37,810 nt of DNA from an uncultured Bacteroides sp. (GCA_900542985.1 UQPQ01000026.1:1-37810); one strand, 5' to 3'; positions 24,486 through 33,539 are shown, counted from the first letter of the stretch. Made by a program: numbers and translations. Notes: a model not told the origin generated them from the letters alone.

Positions 24486-24923
24486 ATGAAAGCAATCGTA
24501 TTGAAATCAGTATTCGTAATGGCATTTGGCGCCACGAGTTTTACTACTGCCCATGCCGAACATCAAGGCACATTTATCTATGGCGAAGATGAACACACAC
24601 TGTTAGTATCTACTTTAAACCAGGATGGCAAGACACTGACTCCATGCATCAAATACGAATACAAGCGAAACACAGACGGAGCAATTACAGAAAAAAAAGC
24701 GTACCGTTGGGAGCAATACTGCCAGCAATGGCAGCCAGCCTACCTGCTAACGGTAAAAGACGGTCCTAGCACTACCATCCTGACTTATGCAGAATGGAAC
24801 AAAAAGAAGAAGAATTTTACCGAAAACGAACAGCAATATATTTACTATTCAGACTCAAACGATATCTTATTAGCAGTCACAGTCACAACGCAAGAAACAC
24901 AATTTACTTACACGACCTTTTAA
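24486..24923 (+). CDS. Small exported DUF3836 protein
   Basis: A 145-residue protein with a signal peptide (1-24, ending TTAHA) and a mature domain of about 120 residues with the DUF3836 pattern (TPCIKYEYKRNTDGAITEKK, YRWEQYCQQWQPAY, then repeated short beta-hairpins with YIYYSDSNDIL). These are periplasmic or surface proteins found mostly in Bacteroidales, often in several copies per genome and usually without assigned function. It is first in the operon, 36 bases before the CPBP gene. The repeats of 'Y-x-Y-xx-N/D-G' recall YD-type hairpins such as those in MORN- or DUF3836-family folds; binding to a partner is only a guess. Confidence 0.75.
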   Translation: MKAIVLKSVFVMAFGATSFTTAHAEHQGTFIYGEDEHTLLVSTLNQDGKTLTPCIKYEYKRNTDGAITEKKAYRWEQYCQQWQPAYLLTVKDGPSTTILTYAEWNKKKKNFTENEQQYIYYSDSNDILLAVTVTTQETQFTYTTF

Positions 24924-24959
24924 CAACAAATTTAATTCACACATAAAAATAGTACAATT

Positions 24960-25799
24960 ATGGGACGCACTATCAAACTTGCATTGTATTTTATCGGCTA
25001 TCAGTTAGCCTTCGCTTTCGTAGGGATGTTCATCTATGTACTTTCTCTGTACGTTAGTACCGGTACATTGGAGATACCGGAAGCAACCACTCCTACCTTT
25101 ATCACGGTTACGCTCATCTCCGGAATTGTATCCACTTTGGCCATGGCCGCACACATCTTAGGATGGAAATATGTAGAACTTAACAGAGAAACATTCTCCG
25201 TATATTCTTACAGACTATTAGTGGCAAGTTGTGTATTTGTCATCGGCATGGGTATGTGGACCAGTTACCTTAGCGAATGGATTACCACCCCTTCCGAAGA
25301 ATTTATCCGGACCATGAAAATTATGATGGGTAATCCTTTAGGAGTAATCAGTGTGGTCATCCTGGCACCAATAGTGGAAGAGTTGGTCTTTCGAGGCGCC
25401 ATCATGGGACATCTGCTGAAAACAGGTAAAAGCCCAGTTTTCGCTATCCTCGTTTCTTCTCTGGTCTTTGGCATTGTACATGGCAATCTGGAACAAGCGC
25501 CCTTTGCCTTTATTCTCGGACTAGCACTGGGATGGGTATATTACCGCACAGGAAGCCTTTTGCCCAGCATTTGCATGCATTTCGTAAACAACGGACTGAC
25601 TACTGTCAACTATTATTTGTCTGACAATCCATTTGCCAGCATGCAAGAAGAGATGGGACTGGCAGGAGCTACCCTATATGCAATAGGAGGAATTTTAATC
25701 AGTCTTGCCTGCATCTTTTACATCCGCAAAAAGCTGGTACCACAACCAGCCAAGTGGAAAGAAGAATCCAAAGAATCTGTTTTACCCCAAGAAGTATAA
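24960..25799 (+). CDS. CPBP-family intramembrane glutamic protease
   Basis: A 279-residue membrane protein with about eight hydrophobic segments. The CPBP (CAAX protease/bacteriocin-processing) motifs are all intact: E140-E141 with R145 (VEELVFRG), H174 (FGIVHGN) and H207 with N211 (HFVNNG). In eukaryotes this family cleaves prenylated CAAX proteins; in bacteria roles range from bacteriocin immunity to peptide maturation or signalling, and the native substrate is usually unknown. It lies 36 bases after DUF3836 and 21 bases before DUF2975. Since DUF3836 is exported, processing of that protein or of a membrane regulator is possible but not shown. Confidence 0.9.
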   Translation: MGRTIKLALYFIGYQLAFAFVGMFIYVLSLYVSTGTLEIPEATTPTFITVTLISGIVSTLAMAAHILGWKYVELNRETFSVYSYRLLVASCVFVIGMGMWTSYLSEWITTPSEEFIRTMKIMMGNPLGVISVVILAPIVEELVFRGAIMGHLLKTGKSPVFAILVSSLVFGIVHGNLEQAPFAFILGLALGWVYYRTGSLLPSICMHFVNNGLTTVNYYLSDNPFASMQEEMGLAGATLYAIGGILISLACIFYIRKKLVPQPAKWKEESKESVLPQEV

Positions 25800-25820
25800 A
25801 CCATGTAAATTTACCGACCT

Positions 25821-26456
25821 ATGAAACATATTAGTCTTTTAGGAATATTGGCTATCCTCATCATTATTGGAGAGTTTATATTCAGTTTGCCCGATATGAG
25901 CAAAGAATTTCAAGAAGGCTTCAACGACGGATATGAACAAAATAAAATAGTAATGGCAGAAAATGGAACAGTCAAGAAGATAGAACATTTCCATCGGGTA
26001 TCAGTAGAGGTCACACCGATAGAAAGTATCCCAGCCGACACCTTACAGGCTGCCGTACCCTATCAGACCTCGCAAATAGAATGCTACATTGAACCTTCCA
26101 CCAGTTTTCTGATATTTAGTCCAGCCATTCTAATAGGCCTTCTCGCTGTTCTGTACGGAATGTACAGCCTGATACGTCTGCTCATCCGCATCTCACGCAA
26201 GGATGTGTTCTCACGCAAAAACATCTGGTGGCTGCGATGGTTCACCTATTCATACACCGGATTTTGCGCAATTTTAGGCTTGCTTAATCTTATGTTGGAA
26301 CAGAGCGCACTCCAGCAAATCAATATACCGGGATATACCGTCGATGGAATAACCAGTCTCGAAATCGACTGGGGTACACTGGCAGTCATGATTCTACTCA
26401 CCGAAATCTTCGCTGTGGGCGTCAAACTGAAAGAAGAACAAGACTTAACTATATAA
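25821..26456 (+). CDS. DUF2975 four-helix membrane protein
   Basis: A 211-residue membrane protein of the DUF2975 type. Helix 1 (about 4-24), an external loop of about 70 residues rich in Glu, then helices near 92-118, 138-160 and 188-207 can be seen. Members are normally encoded directly beside a small YozG-like XRE regulator, as here (18-base gap), and may act as its membrane partner, for example by sequestering it in response to a signal. No enzymatic motif is visible. It is the third gene of the operon that starts with DUF3836. Confidence 0.78.
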   Translation: MKHISLLGILAILIIIGEFIFSLPDMSKEFQEGFNDGYEQNKIVMAENGTVKKIEHFHRVSVEVTPIESIPADTLQAAVPYQTSQIECYIEPSTSFLIFSPAILIGLLAVLYGMYSLIRLLIRISRKDVFSRKNIWWLRWFTYSYTGFCAILGLLNLMLEQSALQQINIPGYTVDGITSLEIDWGTLAVMILLTEIFAVGVKLKEEQDLTI

Positions 26457-26474
26457 TATAAAGCTCAAAAACAT

Positions 26475-26687
26475 ATGCCTATTATAGTCAACCTTGATGT
26501 GATGATGGCCAAACGTAAGATTTCGTTGGGCGAACTGGCCGAACGGATTGAACTGACACCGGCCAACCTGTCCATTCTTAAAACCGGAAAAGCCAAAGCC
26601 ATCCGCTTTTCCACACTCGAAGCCATTTGTCGGGAACTCAATTGCCAGCCTGGCGATATTCTTGAATATCAGCCCGACAAGGACTGA
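26475..26687 (+). CDS. Small XRE/Cro-type helix-turn-helix regulator
   Basis: A 70-residue YozG-like DNA-binding protein that is almost all helix-turn-helix: ISLGELAERIELTPANLSIL forms the HTH, followed by RFSTLEAICRELNCQPGDIL, the usual tail of this group. It lies directly after DUF2975, the common pairing. As the last gene of the operon it may autoregulate it through the CGATAAA palindromes at 24365-24450. The start ATG at 26475 follows 18 bases after the DUF2975 stop with no Shine-Dalgarno. Confidence 0.88.
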   Translation: MPIIVNLDVMMAKRKISLGELAERIELTPANLSILKTGKAKAIRFSTLEAICRELNCQPGDILEYQPDKD

Positions 26688-26693
26688 ACAAAT

Positions 26694-26740
26694 AAAGATA
26701 CGGATAAATAGCGTATAATCCGCTAATTATCCGTATCTTT
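26694..26740. terminator. Long hairpin, terminator overlapping the helicase promoter
   Basis: Perfect 14-bp arms at 26694-26707 and 26727-26740, plus an inner AGCG/CGCT pairing around a seven-base loop. It starts seven bases after the XRE stop. Only three T residues end the right arm, so as a terminator it is atypical. The right arm also contains TATCTTTG. Confidence 0.65.
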
Positions 26741-26741
26741 G
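26734..26741 (+). promoter_or_regulatory. -7 box of the DEAD-box helicase gene, inside the hairpin
   Basis: TATCTTTG is a perfect TAnnTTTG match, 25 bp before the start codon at 26767, and lies in the right arm of the 47-nt hairpin. No -33 TTTG at the usual spacing was seen. Confidence 0.6.
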
Positions 26742-26766
26742 CCATTGAATTAGATTTTTGAAATAG

Positions 26767-28623
26767 ATGAAAACATTTGAAGAACTCGGCGTTTCACCCG
26801 AGATACGGAAAGCAATCGAAGAAATGGGATATGAAAACCCCATGCCTGTACAAGAAGAAGTGATCCCGTATCTGCTGGGCAACCGCAATGACGTAGTGGC
26901 TCTGGCACAAACCGGAACCGGAAAAACAGCCGCATTTGGTCTGCCGCTGATACAAAAGATTAACGTAAGCAAACGAGTACCACAAGCATTGGTACTTTGC
27001 CCTACTCGTGAACTCTGCCTGCAAATAGCAGGAGACTTAACTGACTACTCCAAGTATATTACCGATTTGAAGATATTACCCGTATATGGCGGCTCCTCTA
27101 TCGACAGCCAAATACGTAGTCTGAAAAAGGGTGTACACATTATTGTGGCTACCCCAGGACGTCTTATCGACCTGATGGAAAGAAAAGTAGCTCATCTGGA
27201 AACCATTGCAGACGTTGTAATGGACGAAGCAGACGAGATGCTGAATATGGGATTTACAGACAGCATCAATGCCATCCTTGAACAGGTACCAGAAGACCGC
27301 AATACCTTAATGTTCTCGGCTACCATGAGTCCGGAAATTGCACGTATTGCTAAAACTTATCTGCATAATGCCAAGGAAATAACCATTGGTACAAAAAACG
27401 AGGGTAGCAAAAATGTACATCACATTGCGTATACCGTACATGCAAAAGACAAGTATCTGGCACTGAAGCGTGTAGTAGACTTTTACCCACAGATATATGG
27501 CATTATTTTCTGTCGTACTCGTAAAGAGACTCAAGAAATAGCCGACAAATTGATACAAGACGGATACAATGCCGACTCGTTGCATGGAGAACTGAGTCAG
27601 GTACAACGCGACCTGGTAATGCAGAAGTTCCGCCAACGTCATTTACAATTGCTGGTTGCTACCGATGTAGCCGCACGCGGACTGGACGTAAACGACCTGA
27701 CACATGTAATCAACTATGGCTTACCTGATGATACCGAAAGCTACACACACCGTAGCGGACGTACCGGACGTGCAGGAAAGACGGGTGTTTCTATTGCCAT
27801 CATCAATCTCCGAGAAAAAGGAAAGATGCGCGAAATAGAACGTATCATCAATAAGAAGTTTACCATAGGTACACTTCCTTCCGGAAAGGAAATCTGCGAA
27901 CAACAACTTATCAAGGTAATCGATGATATCGAAAAAGTAAAGGTAGACGAAGAAGAGATTGAAACATTCTTACCCAACATTTACCGCAAACTGGAATGGT
28001 TGAGTAAAGAAGACCTTATCAAACGCGTGGTTTCAATGGAATTCAACCGCTTCCTCGATTACTATAAGAATGCTCCGGAAATAGAGCAGCCTAAAGGAAA
28101 CGACAAGAAAGAAACTGCAAAGGAACGAAAAGACAGAGGCTCCGACCGTGAAAAGACTGCACGCAAGGCAGAAAAAGGATATACCCGTTTGTTCTTGAAT
28201 TTAGGAAAGACCGACGGATTCTATGCCAATCAGATTATAGAATTGGTAAACCGTAACCTAAAGAAACAGCGAATTCAGATTGGCCGTATCGATTTGATGC
28301 AGAACTTTTCTTTCTTCGAGATCATAGAAGCGCAAGCACCTATGGTAATTAAAGCTTTGAACAAGGTAAGCCTCAACGGACGCAAAGTGATTGTAGAAGT
28401 TGCCGGAGAGAATACCGGAAAAAGCGACAAAAGCGGAAAGAAGAAAGGTAAAACTGAAAAGAAAACAAGTAAACCCAGCCGGGAAGAACGGGGATATACT
28501 GCAGCACGTGGTCCAAAGAGAAAAGATGATTGGAAACAATTCTTCCAAGATGACAATTCATCCAAAGGTGAAAATCCGGGCTTCGAAGAAGAAGGATGGG
28601 CACGTCGCAAACGTAAAAAATAA
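26767..28623 (+). CDS. deaD: DEAD-box ATP-dependent RNA helicase (DeaD/CsdA-like)
   Basis: A 618-residue RNA helicase. RecA-like domain 1 has the Q motif near residues 3-29, motif I AQTGTGKT (47-54), PTRELC (79-84), TPGRL (129-133), DEAD (153-156) and SAT (184-186). Domain 2 carries ARGLDV (303-308) and HRSGRTGRAG (328-337). A DbpA-type RNA-binding domain follows (about 475-550, with YTRLFLNLGKTDGFY), and the tail is strongly basic. This is the layout of CsdA/DeaD-like enzymes that help ribosome assembly and mRNA turnover, often in the cold. An unusual hairpin overlaps its promoter, and a 48-bp palindrome starts within its stop codon. Confidence 0.92.
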   Translation: MKTFEELGVSPEIRKAIEEMGYENPMPVQEEVIPYLLGNRNDVVALAQTGTGKTAAFGLPLIQKINVSKRVPQALVLCPTRELCLQIAGDLTDYSKYITDLKILPVYGGSSIDSQIRSLKKGVHIIVATPGRLIDLMERKVAHLETIADVVMDEADEMLNMGFTDSINAILEQVPEDRNTLMFSATMSPEIARIAKTYLHNAKEITIGTKNEGSKNVHHIAYTVHAKDKYLALKRVVDFYPQIYGIIFCRTRKETQEIADKLIQDGYNADSLHGELSQVQRDLVMQKFRQRHLQLLVATDVAARGLDVNDLTHVINYGLPDDTESYTHRSGRTGRAGKTGVSIAIINLREKGKMREIERIINKKFTIGTLPSGKEICEQQLIKVIDDIEKVKVDEEEIETFLPNIYRKLEWLSKEDLIKRVVSMEFNRFLDYYKNAPEIEQPKGNDKKETAKERKDRGSDREKTARKAEKGYTRLFLNLGKTDGFYANQIIELVNRNLKKQRIQIGRIDLMQNFSFFEIIEAQAPMVIKALNKVSLNGRKVIVEVAGENTGKSDKSGKKKGKTEKKTSKPSREERGYTAARGPKRKDDWKQFFQDDNSSKGENPGFEEEGWARRKRKK

Positions 28624-28669
28624 AAAACAGGAGACCACTTCATTGCAATGAAGTGGTCTCCTGTTTTTT
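28622..28669. terminator. 48-bp perfect palindrome, bidirectional terminator
   Basis: Bases 28622-28645 and 28646-28669 are exact complements with no unpaired centre; six A at one end and six T at the other give a U tract on either strand. It serves the helicase gene and the convergent GH97 gene, whose stop lies 15 bases away. Confidence 0.92.
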
Positions 28670-28683
28670 CTCAATACTGATAT

Positions 28684-30597
28684 CTATTTTACTTTTTCAA
28701 ATTTGGCCAACCATCCACCTCCAGACATCAGTGTCAGTGTCAACGGACGGAATGAACGGATTTTCTTCTCGTTTACTACAATTTCCTTTCTTCCTTTATC
28801 CGAAGCAACCGTCATCTTATAGGTTCCTTTGGGAAGAAAATTCAATGATAATTCTATTGTTCTTTCCTGCTCTCCATTTAATACAGATAAATACCACACA
28901 TCTCCTTTTCTTCTTGCTATAGCCGCCAACAGACCTATTTCACTTTCAGGAAGTGCATAATGTTCATCCCATACCACAGGAACTTCTTCTATAAATTTAC
29001 GTCCCGGACATGACAACATATCTTCCATATCAGCTGCAAAAATCAGCATCGGAGATGTAAACATATAGATAGAGGCCAACTGGTGGGTAAATGTTACCGA
29101 AGGTGGACAGAATGCCCGGAAATTCAGAGGGGTATAATCTGCAGGACCTGCCAGCCAGCGCGTAAAAGGAAGTACAGTATTATGATACGGCCATGCAGGT
29201 CCAGGTGCCCATGTATCTTCTCCTCCAACACTTTCCAATCCTCTTACAGCTTCTTTTGCCAATAAGTTAGGATAAGTATAACTATCTCCTGTAGGCTTAT
29301 TCACTCCGTGAAAAATTACCATCAAATGCTCACGAGCTGCATCCCGAAGTATATTCTCCATTAAATTGACAGTATACAGATTTTCCGTATGGAAGAAATC
29401 GATTTTCAATCCTTTTACACCAACCTGCGCACACTTCTTCATAAAATCCTTACGCTCATCCGGATCATTCAGACCAATATCAGTTTTGTTTCCATTTCTT
29501 GGTGAAGACGGACGCCATACCCATATATCAACCTGTTTATTACGAGCATAATCCACCAATTCAGACAAATACTCCCATTTGGTTTTACTCTTACCCTCCG
29601 GTTCTGTTTCAGACCACAGCTCCCATCCGTCATCCACTACAACCGACTGTAAGCCTAATTCTGAAGCACCATCCACATATCTCTTATGATTCGCCACACT
29701 CAGTCTATTCTGCCCTTCTACTAACCAAGTAAATACAGAGCGTCCAGGTCTTATCCAAGAGGTATGCTGTCCTTCAGGAAACAATGTTTGATCCGGCTTA
29801 TCACACACTTGTGCTATAATGCGATTGTTTACTAATCCATTTAAATCTTTTGCAAGCATCAAAACTCTCCACGGAGTTCTGATTTCATGCAAACTACTAT
29901 CCGGATACACAATCCAAGGAACATCCTTTACAACCTCATGCCAATATTTAGATGCAGGAATCCCTGTAATAGTACCTGTTTCCAAATGTCCTTTATTCTC
30001 TACATATCCAACACGTACCCGATTTTCTGTTTCTCCCCATAATACAGCTCCATGATATTGGAACAAATTAGCTTCTGTTATAGCTGCATACGTTCCATCC
30101 GGCAAACGAAATGTAGCGGGAGGAGCCAATAGTTCATTTTCCAAACTATCTACAGTCCGTTCTTGATAAGCTTGAATCCATCCATATTGAAAAGGACCGC
30201 TGGCATACCATACACGGGTAGAAACTGGAAAAGTAAAAGCCGTTTGTTCTCCATAAATACAACGTGGTCCTTCAGACGGTATACGATAGCGGAAAGCCAC
30301 TCCATCATCAAATTCACGGACATCTATGTAAAATGAAAGAGTTCCCTTACGTTTAACTTCATAACATTTTCCTCCCTGTTCCTTTGTTTCAACAGGAGTT
30401 ATATTTACATCCTGCCCCAACAAGACATTATCCACATTCAAGCCTAAAGGAGAAGAATCTATTACAGAACGTCCTTCATAGCTTACATTATAAGAAAGCC
30501 TTTCTTTTTCAATACTTAGATTCATCTGAGCCTTTTGTCCCCATAAAGAGTTTGAAAAAAGCATCAGTGCACCCATACACACAATTTTATACTTCAT
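28684..30597 (-). CDS. GH97 glycosidase, retaining (alpha-galactosidase-like) type
   Basis: A 637-residue exported enzyme (signal peptide 1-20, ending NSLWG) with GH97 layout: N-terminal beta-sandwich (about 25-270), TIM barrel (about 275-530) and C-terminal beta-domain. Unlike the GH97 at 22031 it has an aspartate, D400 in KGLKIDFFHTEN, at the nucleophile place of retaining members such as BtGal97b, and lacks the inverting base pair HE/HEAVRP (here IFHGVNKPTG). The acid/base would be E455 (AVRGLE), aligned with the SusB acid. The retaining branch is best known for alpha-galactosidase, so that is the likeliest activity. It follows the NPCBM enzyme by 21 bases and should act with it. Confidence 0.87.
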   Translation of the reverse strand: MKYKIVCMGALMLFSNSLWGQKAQMNLSIEKERLSYNVSYEGRSVIDSSPLGLNVDNVLLGQDVNITPVETKEQGGKCYEVKRKGTLSFYIDVREFDDGVAFRYRIPSEGPRCIYGEQTAFTFPVSTRVWYASGPFQYGWIQAYQERTVDSLENELLAPPATFRLPDGTYAAITEANLFQYHGAVLWGETENRVRVGYVENKGHLETGTITGIPASKYWHEVVKDVPWIVYPDSSLHEIRTPWRVLMLAKDLNGLVNNRIIAQVCDKPDQTLFPEGQHTSWIRPGRSVFTWLVEGQNRLSVANHKRYVDGASELGLQSVVVDDGWELWSETEPEGKSKTKWEYLSELVDYARNKQVDIWVWRPSSPRNGNKTDIGLNDPDERKDFMKKCAQVGVKGLKIDFFHTENLYTVNLMENILRDAAREHLMVIFHGVNKPTGDSYTYPNLLAKEAVRGLESVGGEDTWAPGPAWPYHNTVLPFTRWLAGPADYTPLNFRAFCPPSVTFTHQLASIYMFTSPMLIFAADMEDMLSCPGRKFIEEVPVVWDEHYALPESEIGLLAAIARRKGDVWYLSVLNGEQERTIELSLNFLPKGTYKMTVASDKGRKEIVVNEKKIRSFRPLTLTLMSGGGWLAKFEKVK

Positions 30598-30618
30598 TTC
30601 ATCAAATATATTAGATTC

Positions 30619-33450
30619 TTACTCAAATACATACCAAGTATACCCTTTAGCAGGAATCTTGACAGTCAGTTCTATTTCAAACTCACGGTTCAAGCGGTAA
30701 ACCACACGCTTTCCTTCCTGTTCTCGTACACTGACTTTTTCCTTCAGCCCAGTATAATACAAAGGAATTTGTATCTTACGAGTCATCTCCTTATCCGTTG
30801 GGTTAAAGAACATCGCCAGTCCCTTTTCCTTTCCTTTGGGATCCACATGCATCAGTCCATCCCAGTCACGTGCATCTGGCTTTCGCAAATGAATGATATC
30901 ACTATTCAAAATCCGACGATACTTCTTATACCAATTTATAATTTCCATTACCACCCGTTTGGTTTCCGGAGTATCATACAAACGAGGTCCACGATAACAG
31001 GCTTGCACTCCTGCTCCATAGTTTTGAAACATCAGCATTTTATACTCATACAAATATTCACTCAATGGTTCAAGAGTAGCAGCCTTGCCTCCCCCATGAT
31101 ATTCAACCAGTGGAACAAAACTCCAAAGAGAAGAAGGAATACGTTCCCAGGTACAATCGTAATTCAACTGACGGGTGTGAATCAATTGCCGGTCACGAGG
31201 CAAAGACCAGTTTACCTCCCGGTAGCCAATTCCAACTTTAGTTGAACCATTCAAGAAATAGAAATCCGGCACATTCAGATAGATACCATTCTCACACATC
31301 CAGTGATACAACTCGGTAATCTTATAAAACTGATTCCACTGAGAATCTTTCAAGCCTTTGTGATGAGCATGTGTAGTCGAAGCACAGACATCACCCGGAT
31401 AAGAACCGTCGTGTTCGAAACAGCTCATTCCTGTTTTTTCAAAGAAGGTCTTTATCTTTCGGGAATAATCATATCCCCATTCACTACACAGACAAGGCGA
31501 ACTGCCGAAATGCATACCACCACGTTTTCCAGTCTCCGGATTTATCACATCCACTTCATCACTGATCCACCGACTTGCCAACAAGGCATAGCATCCCATC
31601 TCTATTCCCTTGCTCTTTGCATAATCTACCAGTTTCTTCAGATGAGCTATATTTTCTTCCGACACATCTTCTGCATTGGCTCCAGAGCCAAAGCTCAGGA
31701 TAATCATTTCATAACCGGTCTCTGCACACTGATCAACAGCCTGACGCACCACTTCCGGATCGCTTGAGGTGAGATGCATAAAGATAGGATTCTCTGTAGT
31801 CCAAGGGGCTACCGTTTTATAGAAATGTCGGGTAAAAAGTCCTTTCCGTTCCCTGTCATCACTGTCAAAAGGCATTTCGTATACTCCAAACGACGAAAAG
31901 TGTTCTCCCGATTTTATCAACTGATCTGGCCCTATAGGAGGAGCAACTTGCAAAATGCAAGGTGTCTGTAACAAATAATTACGCTGTGAAGTATAATCTT
32001 TGTCTTCGACCCATTTCTCTGTAATATCTGTCTCCTTCTCTGTAAAAGCACCGTTACAAGCATAATCGCTTTCTACATGAATATTGGGAAGACGGAATGT
32101 AGCAGGATCACCGGCACCCGGAGATTCCGGTTCAGCAAAAGCCAGATATTCCAATTGAAAATGATCGATATTCAACGGCATAGAGGAGCCATTCTCAACT
32201 TCAAACCATTTACGAATGACAGGAATCTTATCATAAATGGCAAAATGCAATTTCACTTTCACATCTTTCAGCTCTTTATCCCCACGTAAAGTAAAGATCA
32301 ACTCCTTACCGGTGGCAGCTTCTTTATTCAAAGCCCAACGGCTACGTGCCCAACGAATGGATTCCTCTAAAGATTTTACCTCAAAATCTTCTACCAAGAA
32401 TGACTCCGGAAGGGTATATAAATCATCCAACCATTCTTCCTTCAAATAAGCACGTTCGGGCTGACCACCCAAGCCTCCAAGTGTCCACTTCTTACCATCA
32501 ATCCATAAATTTCCCTCACTGCTGACAGCACGAAGCAAGCTCTCACCCAACATACGGTTTGTAAAGTCTACTGTAGCCAAATTAGGGAATATACGAAAAG
32601 TACGAGAAACCATTGCATTGGCAATTACAATCCCTTTTCCATCTGCCGTACGATACACCCCGGCCTGCGACTTTTCCGGTGTAAGCAACCAGTCGAATGC
32701 TGTTTTCTCAGAAAGTAAACCATTCATAACAGGCAAGGATGATAATTTCTTTTCCAGATTCTGAACGACACTTTCAGACTGCGATGGTCCTTTCCCCATG
32801 GTACTTACATCCACTAATTGCGGTTTCTCACCTTGATAAGTCAATTGAGGAGAAACCAGCACCACATTGTCTCCACTTGCACCATCCTCCGTTGAATAAA
32901 ATGCCATCTCCAAGATGTTGCCTTTTTCCAGATTTACATCTATAGTTTTCCATCCATCCGACGGACGAAGTACTCCACTATTATACACTTCCCGCCCGTC
33001 CAATTTCAAGACTAAAAACACACTTCCACAATCAACCTTTCCATCTTTTCCGACCAAGGCTCTGAATTGTTTCGTATTATCCGATGTTGTAGAAAATAAA
33101 AGCTTTGTTCCGTCAACCAAAGGCTGTACCATAAGAGATGAATCATACACATCAATCTCAGTAGGAACCATCCCTACCTTTGCCGTAAATCGTATACACT
33201 TTCCGTCCAATTTAAGTTTAGCCAGTCCATTGGCATGAAAACCTACAACATCACTTCTTATCTTTCCTTCCATTAGGACAGGTTCGGCTGTTACAGATGT
33301 CCCCTTTGTCACTTTCCCATACTCCATCCACACTTTTGACAAATCCAGTTCTTCAAGTCCTACTTTCTGTTGCCCATACCCTGCTATATAGCAAAATAAA
33401 AGTCCCAAGACCCACAAGCTTTTCTTACTCATTATCATCTTATTTTTCAT
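30619..33450 (-). CDS. NPCBM-domain glycoside hydrolase candidate
   Basis: A 943-residue exported protein (signal peptide about 1-27, ending YIAGYGQ). Residues about 35-205 form an NPCBM/NEW2 carbohydrate-binding domain (VWMEYGKVTKG, then VGFHANGLAKL, and DGREVYNSGVLRPSDG). After a beta-rich region comes a putative TIM barrel (about 545-830) with CFEHDGSYPGD, where D681 and D687 are candidate catalytic acids, and a C-terminal beta-domain. It resembles alpha-galactosidase-like (GH36-related) proteins of Bacteroides but I cannot place it in a numbered family. The start at 33450 is chosen because upstream in-frame codons (TTG at 33483, ATG at 33459) lengthen the signal peptide unnaturally; ATG 33432 is also possible. 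It is first in an operon with GH97. Confidence 0.75.
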   Translation of the reverse strand: MKNKMIMSKKSLWVLGLLFCYIAGYGQQKVGLEELDLSKVWMEYGKVTKGTSVTAEPVLMEGKIRSDVVGFHANGLAKLKLDGKCIRFTAKVGMVPTEIDVYDSSLMVQPLVDGTKLLFSTTSDNTKQFRALVGKDGKVDCGSVFLVLKLDGREVYNSGVLRPSDGWKTIDVNLEKGNILEMAFYSTEDGASGDNVVLVSPQLTYQGEKPQLVDVSTMGKGPSQSESVVQNLEKKLSSLPVMNGLLSEKTAFDWLLTPEKSQAGVYRTADGKGIVIANAMVSRTFRIFPNLATVDFTNRMLGESLLRAVSSEGNLWIDGKKWTLGGLGGQPERAYLKEEWLDDLYTLPESFLVEDFEVKSLEESIRWARSRWALNKEAATGKELIFTLRGDKELKDVKVKLHFAIYDKIPVIRKWFEVENGSSMPLNIDHFQLEYLAFAEPESPGAGDPATFRLPNIHVESDYACNGAFTEKETDITEKWVEDKDYTSQRNYLLQTPCILQVAPPIGPDQLIKSGEHFSSFGVYEMPFDSDDRERKGLFTRHFYKTVAPWTTENPIFMHLTSSDPEVVRQAVDQCAETGYEMIILSFGSGANAEDVSEENIAHLKKLVDYAKSKGIEMGCYALLASRWISDEVDVINPETGKRGGMHFGSSPCLCSEWGYDYSRKIKTFFEKTGMSCFEHDGSYPGDVCASTTHAHHKGLKDSQWNQFYKITELYHWMCENGIYLNVPDFYFLNGSTKVGIGYREVNWSLPRDRQLIHTRQLNYDCTWERIPSSLWSFVPLVEYHGGGKAATLEPLSEYLYEYKMLMFQNYGAGVQACYRGPRLYDTPETKRVVMEIINWYKKYRRILNSDIIHLRKPDARDWDGLMHVDPKGKEKGLAMFFNPTDKEMTRKIQIPLYYTGLKEKVSVREQEGKRVVYRLNREFEIELTVKIPAKGYTWYVFE

Positions 33451-33531
33451 GTTATACATAATAGTGAAAATACTCTCCCCCAAGAATATTTTCCACTACT
33501 CTTTTAAGATATAAGGTTATCTCCATGAAAA

Positions 33532-33539
33532 CAAAGTTA
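33532..33539 (-). promoter_or_regulatory. -7 box of the NPCBM-GH97 operon
   Basis: TAACTTTG on the minus strand is a perfect TAnnTTTG match about 80 bases before the start codon. TTTG upstream (33555-33558) is at only 15 bp, closer than usual. Confidence 0.55.

Noticed and set aside
20019..33450. Classical SusC/SusD polysaccharide utilisation locus
   Set aside because: No TonB-dependent SusC with SusD lipoprotein and no hybrid two-component or ECF regulator is present; only exported glycosidases in two small operons.
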